From positions 1,327,001-1,391,000 of the forward strand of contig NC_092670.1 of NCBI RefSeq assembly GCF_964355755.1: 64,000 nucleotides of DNA, in the 5' to 3' direction. Both the position numbers and the translations under genes were made by a program. Numbering within the stretch: the first letter of the stretch is position 1; the number at the start of each line of letters is the position of its first letter. The notes below the pieces were generated by a model. It did no database searches, was not told where the DNA came from, and worked only from the letters and a program-made list of their open reading frames with translations. Shown piece by piece: positions 37,301 through 48,200 of this stretch. Source of the DNA: Antedon mediterranea. Taxonomy: Eukaryota; Echinodermata; Crinoidea; Comatulida; Antedonidae.

Positions 37301-39098
37301 TTTTATATTTAATGTTATATTTATATGGATTTCGTAAACACACCTACTTTTGTGTTAATTATGTCAACAAACGACCAAATAATCCTAGGCCTAGCAAGGC
37401 TAAAACGCCTAGGCTAGGCCTAGCCTAATAATAGCATGGCCTAGGCTAGACCTAGTAGCCTAGTACTAGCTTGGCTGAAAGGCAAAACTTCGACAGACAA
37501 TTGGAACTTATCTAAGCTAATTATGGTTTTTCCAACAATTCCACGTCCTGTAGGGATGTCCCCATTAATTAATCAAAATCCTAAAAACGATCTAAAGCTA
37601 ATTTAAATGCCTTTTTGAATGAAATTAGTACATAATGTCCAAATCGTACACAAATATCTGCTGCTGTTGCATATCTCGAGGTGGTGTTTACAAATGAAAC
37701 TCAGACCAGACGACAGGTGGCGCTGTTGTATTTCACAGTACATAGCCATATCATAGGATAATTTGTGTACTAGATTTTTTTTCATCCGCGAGACGTTTTT
37801 TTTTTCGTACACAAAAATGTTTCAAAAAGTACTATTTAACGATCGTTGAATAGTGCGTACTATTGCACGCCATGTGACCCACATTCGTCCAATCAAATGA
37901 CAGGAATTTATTTAGGTGTTATATAATAAGTGTTATTTGATGAATAGCAATAACTTTCATACTAATTTCTTTTTTTTTATTCAAACAATTTTAATTATAT
38001 TTTTGAAAATCATGTTACGTCAATGAATAAAACAGATTCGTAAGCAGGTTTATGTGCTTAACAAAACACCTGTGAAAGTAAAATATAAATTTATTTATTT
38101 ATTTAAAAACATAAAATTACAAATTAAAAATGTATCTATTCCTGTTGGTGAAATTGGTAAAAAATACTTAGCTATTAATGTTCTGAAGTCTACACTATCA
38201 AAAAAAAGTGTGATGTGCCCAAATATGGTGGTGATATGGCCAAATAGGGTAGTGATATGACATCATCATGTCCATATATGGACACATCACATTTTTTTGT
38301 CACATAAAGTATGATAGTGTAGACAGAGTCTTGGTATATCAGTTTCTAGGATACATGAAGATGATATTTTTAAAAAAAGTTTGACACTTTTTACCAAGCT
38401 GGATTACAAATGGCTGCTGAAAACAAATCTGCAATAGTGCCATGGAGTTTGAGTTTATAAGTCATTTATATTTTGATTTATAATTTATTCATTGGCATCA
38501 CAGATTGCAATTTTACTTTATTTATTTGGTATTCTATTTTTTATTAACAACTTTTTCAAAATGTTTGATATGAACTCTAATTTAATCAAAGAGTATTAAC
38601 TATTTGTAATATTGTAATTGTATATAATTTTAATTATTGGTTCAAATGGAATATGTAATATACTAGATCTTTTTTATTATAATAATATGATTTGATTTGT
38701 TTTTACTGTAATTTTACATTATATAATCATATTTAAATGTTGCTAGCATTTTATGATAATGTTGGCTGTATTGTATTATTCTAGTTGAAATAATTAAACA
38801 AAATAAAACATTTTTTTTCTGATTGTTTTATTATATGCAAACAAGCTATGTTTAGATTATGTTTTGATTTCATTAAAATACAACTTCACCGCCTACTTTA
38901 GCCTATACATACAGTATAACCTTCCTAATTGTTTTATTTTCAGCTTTTCAATGACATTATAAATGTATACCTATTAACAAAAAATTCTCTTTTTCTCATT
39001 TTTCTCTATTCCAACATCTAAAAATGTTGAGCAGAAACTTGGATCCCCCGATATGGTTTGATACTGATGTGAAACTCTTTGAAATTCAACGCGTGTAA
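28339..39098 (+). CDS. HID1: HID1 domain-containing protein (Golgi / dense-core vesicle trafficking)
   Basis: HID1 is an N-myristoylated peripheral Golgi protein needed for dense-core vesicle and secretory cargo sorting. Exons: 28339-28404, 29047-29196, 29600-29761, 29907-30011, 30277-30445, 30877-31160, 31472-31582, 31815-31989, 32323-32474, 32894-32972, 33593-33757, 33903-34127, 34417-34535, 34727-34927, 35190-35281 and 35588-35746, then 36477-36552 or 39035-39098. The N-terminus MGGTDSKLNFRKA carries Gly2 and Ser6, fitting myristoylation. Further identity to the human protein is clear: LPYIFEDPDWRGFFWST, SCEYIWEAGVGFA, AENRHALPLFTSLLN, RVGLMHIGVFILLLLSGERN and HGTLVGLLPVPHPILIRK. The variable Ser/Pro linker (exons 33903-34927) is the usual divergent region. 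Length is 825 aa with the distal last exon or 829 aa with the proximal one (human 788). Confidence 0.97.
29312..29560. mobile_element. MITE family C, internally shortened copy
   Basis: Left end GTATATTGTCCGCTTAAAAA and right end TTTTTGGGGACAATACATC, with TTTTTGTTGAAATATGTC inside. It is in HID1 intron 2. Confidence 0.7.
30560..30832. mobile_element. MITE family C, reversed and eroded copy
   Basis: Contains AATAGGTCATTTTGCAG, CACTTATAAAAAGACAAAAT and a right end GGGGGAAAATATATCTTTTA. These match the family C interior in the orientation seen at 51340-51645. It is in a HID1 intron. Confidence 0.6.
32540..32790. repeat. Dispersed repeat, two local copies
   Basis: TACTGGGTATGATCAACTAG followed by GTTCATGTTCCCACCTA occurs twice (near 32548 and 32731). 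Related reversed sequence lies at 25590-25700 (GGAAACATGAACGCTAGTTG). The family is unknown. It is intronic in HID1. Confidence 0.55.
33455..33550. mobile_element. MITE family A copy 5 (right half lost)
   Basis: GTGCACTATCAAACATGTTG followed by gtgatatgcccatatatgg and atgtcatatcactacc matches the family. The terminal inverted end on the right is absent. It is in a HID1 intron. Confidence 0.65.
36160..36272. repeat. About 48-bp tandem duplication upstream of HID1 proximal terminal exon
   Basis: ACAGCAACTAGACAACGCCA through AGCTAGCGTATGATGT is repeated twice in a row, ending about 200 bp before the acceptor of exon 36477-36552. Confidence 0.85.
36477..36552 (+). CDS. HID1: HID1 proximal alternative terminal exon
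   Basis: The acceptor TTTTTAG|GAACGTGG joins exon 35588-35746 in phase (CTC AG|G) to give R-N-V-D-P-P-I-W-Y-D-T-G-V-K-L-F-E-V-Q-R, then V-K-D-I-S and a stop. It is a paralogue of the distal exon at 39035-39098. Its extra five residues after the family's usual end and Gly for Asp are the main differences. Which exon is used is unknown. Confidence 0.8.
36612..36976. repeat. Palindromic TATGACTATATATAGTCATA / GCCTATATATAGGC satellite
   Basis: Irregular array of two short palindromic words, GACTATATATAGTC and GCCTATATATAGGC, joined by ATACT/ATAGT linkers. Nearly every segment is self-complementary at several registers. It lies between the two HID1 terminal exons, 60 bp after the proximal stop codon. 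Confidence 0.95.
37005..37190. mobile_element. Long perfect-type foldback hairpin
   Basis: Arms of about 80 bp: AAATAATGAATGTTT, GTAATGGTACAAATAATGGC and TGAATGATGAAAGG on the left are mirrored by CCTTTCATCATTCA, GCCATTATTTGTACCATTAC and AAACATTCATTATT on the right. The centre is CGAGGCGATGAGCCGAG. Probably a foldback or MITE-like element. Confidence 0.8.
38182..38332. mobile_element. MITE family A copy 6
   Basis: Ends TGAAGTCTACACTATC and GATAGTGTAGACAGAGTC around gtgtgatgtgcccaaatat and ccatatatggacacatcac. It lies in the intron between the twin HID1 terminal exons. Confidence 0.85.
39035..39098 (+). CDS. HID1: HID1 distal alternative terminal exon
   Basis: The acceptor TTGAGCAG|AAACTTGG joins exon 35588-35746 in phase (CTC AG|A) to give R-N-L-D-P-P-I-W-F-D-T-D-V-K-L-F-E-I-Q-R and V-stop. 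The ending is the one I recall for vertebrate HID1, so this is likely the ancestral last exon. Confidence 0.85.
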
Positions 39099-41760
39099 TA
39101 CTTTCATTTTTATTCCATGTTCATGCATGATCAATTCCATGTTTATATAGTATCTGCAACAAAACATCTAAATATATTGTGAATTTGTTTTATGTTACTT
39201 CTAGTTTTTTCTCAAAACTTGTTTTATTGCATGATGCAGCATCCAAGTCTATAAAGCCTAAAGATCTTAGTGAACATCTGTTTAAAAAAAATTGTTGTTG
39301 TAATAGTCAATGGAAGCTATCTCAATGCCAATATCTTTGTGAGCATGTGCAGATGTTTTGCTGTATTGGTTTGTTGTCTTCGGATGCTGCATTGTACAAC
39401 CAAACTATCAATAAGTACTCTAGCTAGTTCATCCTATTTTTTCTTTACTCAATGAAATATTTATACCCATATTACTATAAGATTACAATCATAAAGAAAT
39501 TAATATGGTGTTAATAATTACCAATATTATTCCTTTTTATAAATATCATTCATATAAAGACTGTTTTTGATCGAACCAATGTTTCTGGTATGAAAAACCA
39601 AGCACCCTTTAAAAAACAACTTCACTTTATTAAACAAAAACATTAACAGAAATGTTATCAAAGAATCCTGTTTTATTTATAAAATAATCGTTATTCAAAA
39701 GTTCACAAGTAATGCTCTGTCTACACTATCGTGGGCTTATAAAAGGTCCATGATCACAAATCACAATAAATATCCCAATAGCTTCATAAATTAATATTAA
39801 CTTAACATGATTATTGTTCATTACATAAACCCAATATATTATATTATGTTTATTTTTAATTCTGCATGTACTGTTTGTGTTTGTATGGTTTTGTTGATTT
39901 GTGTACTTGTTACAGACCAATCTATGAAGGTCATCACTTCTTAGCATACTATTACAGTATGGATGTGCTACTATAAACCCCTCAATTTGTAGTAATTTTC
40001 ATGCTTTATAGGTTTGGCTGTTGTCCTATGTTTAGCATCCATTAGGTTAAGCACCACACTTGTTATATATTATAGATAGTACTCTGGAAATGTATCCTTA
40101 AAAATTAGCTTTATCCTCCATCCAGCATGCTTTACCAAATATACCTGTGTGTTTCTATTAGACATTAAGAAATATAAGATTTTGGCCTTGTCTTTTGAAA
40201 ATGATAGCTGTGCTACAAATTGCACTCCTCAATACATTGAGGGGCTGCTGCTGTAGGTGTGCTGTTTGTATTTTGGTGTGTAGAAGTTTACCAAATTTAA
40301 GCGTGTTGTAAATCACACTCCTCAAGAGCAGTTTAGGAGTGATCACACTCCTCAAGAGCTCGCCTAAGTATGAAGATACTGTCCATACAAATAAAATAAA
40401 TACTTTTCTATATCTAAAAAAGTAGTTGTAGTTAAAAAAGTAAACCTTATCCTAACTCCATATTATTATAGCATTTATTATTGAGTATTAATCATCACTA
40501 TCACCTTTCTGTTGTAAATGTCTACATTGGTGTTTTGTTATAGATTTGTCGGATTCAAATATAACTATTTAAATAGGTTTGATTATGTATACAATGGTAA
40601 TCATGTATCAATATAAAATAATAAGCAAATTCAACATTTACGCTCTACAATGGCAAATTCTTTTGGCTGTGGCAGACTCATAAATTCAATACAAAAGGTA
40701 GACTAAATATTTAATAATGTGGCTCATAACCTGGGATTGTATTAGTGACTCACAGGTGTATGTAACTTATCCCATAGTTTATATTGTAAAACTCCTTTTA
40801 TCTGATATGTTGATATTTATTATGTGGCAGTTCACTTATTTTGTAAACAATGAGGATGTAAGAAAACAATATAGATTTTGAATGTCTTTTTCAGGACAAA
40901 ATCAAATGAACATCAATTCTAACCTTATACAATAGGCTAGAACACTACCAGCTGTTTCAATACCTTTTTTTCATAATAACTTTAAAAGTGAAGTGTTGAA
41001 ATTACTACAGTATAGTTTTTAAAGTGATCCTATTGAATAGTATTCATTACAATATAAGCCCATAGAAAGGCCCCAACAAAGTGTGAACATGATACAAGCA
41101 TAATACTATTTATCACATGTTCTTTTTGGACCAATTTCTGTGTCTCTCAATACTTTATTTTGATAATTTGTAAATACATTTAATTGGAGAAATTATTGTT
41201 TGGCTGCAATTATTCCATGGCAAAGCTTAGAGAAAGAAGTTGGTGCTATTGTTCTACTGGCAGTGTATATGATCCATGGTTTAATAATTTGCTACAATCA
41301 CACATTTGAAAGTTGGTTTACTGTGATATTTTTGTCTGTTTATCTTCTATAATTATTTGCTTATTTATTAAATTACTTTAAATGTATAAATAATAAACCT
41401 GATTAGTATTATTTATTGCTGAATAAATGTTAATTTAATGAATTTGTATTTCCAAAATCCATTTATTAAATGCCATTATGTGTAGGTAGGCCTACTTACA
41501 ATAGTTGTGCAAGAGTGCAAGCCGACTTTCAAACAACTGAGTTGAACTGAAACGAAGCAGTGTGTCAACATGGTTGCCTATGCTACATTTCCTTTCAGTT
41601 CTGGAAAATCATCAATTGCTCTTTTGTTAACATACTTTCTTTGAGTTATGGTAAATTCAGGTCACTTGCTTGGAGTGCTTATGGCAACACAGCTGAGATT
41701 AATGCTCACATAACTCCCATTTTTAGTTACCTACCAAGGAACATTAGATTAATTAACATG

Positions 41761-41843
41761 ATGACCAGGATTCCACAGTGCGGGCACCTACAGACATCTG
41801 GCAGTGAGAACCATCATAACATTCACATGTCCATAGTGGCCCG
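41761..41843 (-). pseudogene. Relic of the ankyrin exon at 56846-57091
   Basis: On the minus strand it reads G-H-V-N-V-M-M-V-L-T-A, then a stop within about four codons. The live exon at 56846-57091 reads NGHVNVMMVLTAMGM. At DNA level GGACATGTGAATGTTATGAT is identical, and weaker similarity continues through ATGTCTGT and ACTGT. No flanking exons or frame survive. It is a small dispersed duplicate. Confidence 0.7.
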
Positions 41844-41929
41844 AGGACACCAAAGTAGTAACTGTTTGTATAGTTTGGTAAAGATTTTTAAATATGGGAT
41901 CCTGTGGCCATATTCACCATTCACACTTA

Positions 41930-42105
41930 AGCGTGGTTCCCACTAGCGACGCAACGCAAGGACGTAACGCAACGCAAGTGAATTGACCAATCACAAGCGA
42001 TGGCTTATTCGCTTGTGATTGCTAACTGTCTATAACTTCGCTTGTCATTGGTTAAAACGCTTGCGTTGCGTTTACGTCTTTGCGTTACGTGAACCAAGCT
42101 TTTGC
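41930..42105. mobile_element. MITE family B, full copy
   Basis: Inverted ends AAGCGTGGTTCCCACTAGCG and ACGTGAACCAAGCTTTT with nested inverse words CGCAACGCAAG / CTTGCGTTGCG and GACCAATCACAAGCG / CGCTTGTCATTGGTT. No coding. A shorter copy lies at 18536. Confidence 0.85.
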
Positions 42106-43342
42106 CTAAGGGAAACAAGGCCATATACATGGCTGCAGTCACATGCTTATGTCGGTGTTTACCGACCAACCGACTGACAAAGTGAGCTGTAGTTATTAAG
42201 TAAAATACTTAATATTTAAGGGAAATATATTGCATAAGTGTGATTGGTCAATACGGCCACTGGTCCAGAGTGCCTCCAAAATTTAATGGAGTCTATGTGG
42301 TTAAGCGCTAACAAAAAAAAACACCCACAAAGCAATAAATATTACAAACAAAAATACAAAATCCTGTCCAATGGACTTTTATTGAATTACAACAAAACCA
42401 AATTCCATAAACCCACCACTTGTTAAAAAAAACTACAGTACCATGGCAACCTAACTATAAAGCCTGTACAAATTAACATTTAGGCACTTTGAGCACAAAC
42501 AGTAAATTACAATTACAGTATTTTTAAATGTACTAAATACATTGGACATTATTATAATGATAATTATTTTAAATGGAAAATAAACTCACTTTTGGCTATG
42601 AAGTTTAGAAATGAATATAAAGTGTGTAACTAAAAACATTACAAAAACAATGTAGCCTACAATCAGAAATTTGCATTTTTTTGGACAATACATTGAGGTT
42701 GAACATCGGCTGATGTTAAAGCAAAATGACAATCAGTAGACACATACTTTATATTAATCATCTGAACTTTTTTTAGAGAAAAAGTGTAATTCAACATTTT
42801 TTTTGGCAGTGGTCACATAGGAACTTCCCATACAGTTTGACCTGACAGTTGTGATTGTCAGTAAATTTTAAAAATTCCTTCTTGGTTTATCTACAGAGTA
42901 TACTACATGGTTTAGGTCATGTTTTAAGATTTAATATTAACATGTCCTAGTTTTCTATTAAACATTAGTCAGTATGAGTTATACCCTGTCGTACCCCATA
43001 TGAATGACATGCCCCGACCTGACCTTTCAAGTCAATGCTAATAGTATTTATTTCAATACCTTTGATGTTAAGTATTAAGTATATTTATTCCATTTATTTA
43101 TTCAACTTTGTTTTACAATGGTAGCTCTCAAAGCTGTACTACAGCAGTACAGCTGACTTGAAGTATTCATTTTGTTATGACTGTTGTATTTGGAGTTGTG
43201 CAACATTGTCTTTTTGTTTGTTTGCTGATTTAAATGTTTATTTGCTGTTAATGGTATCATAATTTTCATGAATGATTTATTGTTTGTACACCATCAAATA
43301 ACTCTTCTATCATAGAAGAACGATCAGTATTAGCTTTGCCAT

Positions 43343-45230
43343 TTAGTCGTCATAGAAAATATTGTCAAATAGTACTATAGTTCCTCTATCTGTACATTCT
43401 CTGGTCATATAATTCATTACATCATCTGATAGGTTGCAATTATTCATTTCCAGCTTCATCAGTTTTGGAGACATAATCAGAGACCATAATAAAGTATCAT
43501 CAATGTTTCTCAAATCATTATCACTTAAATAGAGACTTTGTAATTGAACTTCTCCATTTGAACACTCTCTGGCCATGTCATTCATTACATCACCTGATAA
43601 ATTGCAGTTACGCATTTCAAGCTTCCAGAGCTCGGAAAATAAATTTAACAAAGAACCGAGCAAAGTACCATCTATGTTGCTAAGATTATTACCACTAATA
43701 TTGAGCCATTCTAAGGCTAATCCACAATATGAACACTTGATTACATCACTTGGTAGAATGCAATTATTATGCATTACAATTTTATCATTTAGCTTAAAGG
43801 ACAAAATCATTAAGGAGCCCATGTTTATCATGTGATTGATTACATCACCTGATAGATTGCAATTTTGCATTACCAACTTCTTTAGCTTAGGAGACATATT
43901 CAGTAAAGAACCAAGTAAAGTACCATCAATGTTGCTGAGATTATTACCACTGATATTGAGGCCCAATAATGGTAATTGAACTCTTCTATTTGAACACTCT
44001 TTAATCATGTAGTTCACTGTATCATCTGATAGATTGCAATTACACATTTCAAGCATACTTAGCTCAGAAAACAAAATGAATAAAGAACTCAGTAGAGAAC
44101 CATCAATGGTGCTGAGATTATTATCACTGATAAACAGGTCAGCTATTCGTAATTGAACTCCTCTATTCAAACACGCTCTGATCATATCATTCAATACATT
44201 ACCTGATAGCTTGCAATTATTCATTTTAAGTACTCTTAGCTCAGAAAAGACACTTAATAAAGAACTTAGTAAAGAACCATCAATGGCGCTGAGATTATTA
44301 TCACTGATAAACAGGTCAGCTAATGCTAATTGAACTCCTCTGTTAGAATACTCTTTGATCATATCATTCATTACATCACCTGATAGCTTGCAATTATTCA
44401 TTTTAAGTACTCTTAGCTCAGAAAAGACACTTAATAAAGAACTTAGTAAAGAACCATCAATGATGCTGAGATTATTATCACTGATTAACAGGCTAGCTAA
44501 TGGTAATTGAACTCCACTATTCAAGCACTCTTTGATCATATCATTCATTACATCACCTGATAGCTTGCAATTATTCATTTTAAATTTCTTTAGCTCAGGT
44601 GACAAAATGAACAAAGAACCCAGTAAAGAACCATCAACATTGCTGAGATTATTATCATTGATTCTTAGCTGTTCTAATGCTAATTGAACTCCTCTATTTG
44701 AACACTCTCTGATCATGTCATTGAATACATCACCTGATAAATTACAGTTACTCATTTTAAGCCAACACATTATAGGAGACATAATCATCAAAGAACCCAG
44801 TAAAGAACCATCAACATTGCTGAGATTATTATCATTGATTCTTAGTTGTTCTAATGCTAATTTAACTCCTTTATTTGAACACTCTCTGATCATGTCATTG
44901 ACTGCATCACCTGATAAATTGCAGTTACTCATTTCAAGCCAATACATCCTAGGAGACATAATCATCAAAGAACCCAGTAAAGTACCATCAATGCTGTCCA
45001 AATTATTGTTGGAGATATTGAGCACCTGTAATACTAACTGACCACCTCTATTTGAACACTCTTTAATCATGTCATTCATTATGTGGCCTGATTGATTTTT
45101 AATCATAACATTGTCACAACTTGAATCAATGCTCAAAAGGTGTGCAATTACTCTTCCTTTGCCATCTAATGCCATATTACTACAAAATGTAGATAACATA
45201 TCATCATTATATTCCATAGAATGAAGTTTC
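43343..45230 (-). other. LRR-coding part of the NLR exon: nine 59-residue units
   Basis: Each unit has the form L.IS.NNLS.IDG(S/T)LL.SL...S.L..L.M.NC.LSGDV.NDMI.ECSN.GVQL.L, with two leucine-rich repeats per unit as in ribonuclease-inhibitor-like arrays. Units 4 and 5 are almost identical over SLLSVFSELRVLKMNNCKLS, indicating recent duplication or conversion. Unit 7 is irregular. The stop codon is at 43343. Confidence 0.9.
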
Positions 45231-48200
45231 CTAATTAGATGTATGAAATGAACATCATAATGTGTACAGGCCCGTATGCAGCATTTATAATGGGGGGGTG
45301 CGAGCGAAGCGAGCAACAATGGCTGGGGGCCAGGGGGCCGCCAAGGGCCCCCGTGGAAAAATTTGCGTTATTTGACGTTCTAAAGACTGATGTAAGACTC
45401 TCTGTTGTGGCTTGGGCTAGTTGAACGATGGACACCAGAACTTAACGCTTTCATGATGAGGCCAACTCAGCAGGGGTGGCGCCAGGATCTTCCCGACGCG
45501 GGGGCTACATTCCCCGACGAGGGGGCTATGCGAGCGAAGCGAGCATCACTAGGCTGAGGGCCAGGGGCCGCCAAGGGCCCCCGGTGGGGGTCCAGGGGGC
45601 GAGGCCCCCGGAAGCAACGCGTTCTAGCGTCATTTGAGGTCTTTTTAATCAGATTTAGGGTAGCCATTTTTTCCATTTTTTATAATGCATAAATAAAATA
45701 CTGCGTGCAAAAAAACGATGCGCGATGACGGTTTCAATCCATATTTTTCAATTTAAAAAATAAAAGTTCAAAGAAAATTTTGAAAAATAGAGTTGGAGGT
45801 CCCGGAAATTGGACTTATTATACTTCAAAACATGAACAAAAAATATATAAGTCCCTATCATGGGTTGTGACTGAGCTAAGAAATGTTTGAAAAATAGAGA
45901 TGTTAGGTCCCGGAAAATGTACTTCTTGTTCTTCGAAATATGACCAGCTTTATTGTTGGGGCTGAGCTAAGAAAATGTTTAAAACTAGAGCTGCAGGTCT
46001 TCAAAAAATTGCATTTTATACTTTGGAAACATCAGGCCTAGAGGCTTAAAAAACGCAAGCGTAGACCTTTTTCAGTCGGGGAAAAAAGTTTATTCCTCCC
46101 AGGTGTATGCATGCGTACCATCTGGACTTCCGAGTGGTGAGAAATTCATGACATACAGGATATTGAAATGTAATAACTATAGCTATAATGTTGGCTAAGC
46201 GAAAATGGCATGTTTTTTTGTTTAGTAATGGATGAAAAATTTATTTTAGGTGCCCCACGGTACAGAAGGTTACTTGTAAATTAAAAAATTGGTGAACAAA
46301 CGAACAATTAACATAATTCGTTTTTGCTGTAGTGTAGCGTACGTCGACGCAGTACACGACGTAACCGTCGGTAAACTTCGCCTGGAAAATAACACATTAC
46401 ACATTTTGGTCCCTGGATGAAACTTGATATCACGCGTCTCGACCCAACGTTGAACGATTCGTACAAAGGGATACCGCCAGACAAGTGCGTACCTAGCTAT
46501 TGTTTGGTAGTAAGTTAGATCGCTGGCAATAATGAATGCATATAAAGTGCATAATATCACTCTGACGTACTCTCACGGTCAATGAAACGTCACGGTTTTC
46601 TAGGCGCTGAAGCTAGCTACGAAGTGAACGCGAACGCTTTTACTGTATATTATATTCCCCCACAAAAAGTACACGTGTTTTCCCTGACGTTAAATTGTCT
46701 GTATTTCTCCAGCAAACACTTTACCGCGTACCGCGTACATGAAGCGCTAAGCTATTGCTTGTCGTCACATGATCGACTGCGCATGTTTTACATCGAGTTT
46801 GTAGTCAGTTCAGATTCCGTAATTTAATTACCGGTATTTTTTCATTTTATATTAGCATATTTTTGTTTGTATACCATTGATAATGTAAATTTTGTGTATA
46901 TATAATGATATTGTCTTTAGTTAAACAAGACAAGAAAAAATACCAACCGAGGAAATAGTGGACCTTTTGGGACTTGGGGGGGGGGGGGGTGCGTCTGCAC
47001 CCAACGCACCCCCCCTGGATACGGGCCTGGTGTATCTTCAGGACTAATAAACATTCGTATGGAGGCAGATATATTGTCAATATGTTGATGTAGTTTAGTA
47101 CATTTCATTTTAGCAATTAGTGTTTTGAGTACAGCATCCTCATGCTGTTTTTTAACAAACTCCAAATTTCTTGGTAGTGAGCGATATTTTGATATATTAT
47201 TTGTAATCCAATGATTTAAAAATATACCAGCTTTATCACCAAGAAAACCAACTGCAAACTCTCTTACAATTGCTAAGTGCTCACTTTCCCTTATTTCGTC
47301 CCATTCATTATCATTCAATGGTGTAAGTAATCGTGTTACACATTCAATACATTCATTTTCCATACCTTCATTTTCACATAATTTGGACAAGTAAAATCCT
47401 ACCAATGACTCTACTATCAACTTGTGCGGAGGCATGTAAATGCTGTCAAAGTTAGATTTTGAAATTGGTGCCTCTTCATAAACAAATCCAAGTTTTAAGG
47501 CTAGGTCAACTATATCTTTGTTATCTTTCAAATCACGTTTGTCTATTGAAAGTTGATTTACTTTCAAGCTCTTATACATGTATTTTCCTAACAAAATCAT
47601 AGCCTTTACATACTCCTCTGGAGCATCTTCAAGTTTAGAAATCTTTCTGTATTTTTCTTGTTTTTTGTTAAACTGATTTAAAATACAGCGAAATATTTCT
47701 TTGAAAAGGTCGGCTTTATTATGAGGAAGACTTTGATTTTCTTCCCAAAGAAGGCAGATTAAGAGGAGCAACATTGGATTTCTGCACATTGAGTATACAT
47801 CTGTATTTGGCAAAGTATACCTATCAATCCCCAATTCATCTATAAGAGATGTTCCCAATTCCGGTTTTCTAAAATAACTGAAGTGTTTGACAATATACTC
47901 TTTTATGCTCTGGCTATCAAACCCTTTAACTTTTACATGTACATTACACTTGTTAATGAATTCATCTATGTTCTCGGATCGTGATGTAAGTATCACAGTA
48001 CTCTTTGGTAGTATTTCCTTTGTAAACAGGCAAATTAAGCTCTTGTTACTAAATCTTAATTCATCTAACCCATCTAATAACAACACAATTTTATCATCGT
48101 GTATCAGTAGAAAATCTACTAAAGAATCTTTTGAAAGTTTTGTATGTCTACTAAAATCTTTCATATCCGTTTGTTTTTCGATGAGATCTAAAATGTCATC

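Larger units (their letters stand above)
39099..43342. other. Intergenic region with HID1 3' UTR, repeats and an ankyrin-exon relic
   Basis: No gene found. Contents: probable HID1 3' UTR, a lone family A end near 39716, repeated words CACACTCCTCAA near 40220-40355, the ankyrin relic at 41761, the family B MITE at 41930, and a repeat near 43095-43165 (TACTACAGCAGTACAGCTGA) also present at 25060-25095. The open frame at 41560-41946 overlaps the relic and MITE and has no support. Confidence 0.55.

Noticed and set aside
41560-41946. 128-codon plus-strand open frame
   Set aside because: It overlaps the antisense of an ankyrin relic and a MITE, with no splice context or family similarity.
43575-45041. 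Plus-strand frames of about 86-108 codons in the LRR exon
   Set aside because: Antisense of the repeated LRR units, repeating with the same period.
45467-46827. Short open frames inside the 1.76-kb element as a transposase
   Set aside because: All under 100 codons with no recognisable catalytic motif; frames in GC-rich blocks are expected by chance.
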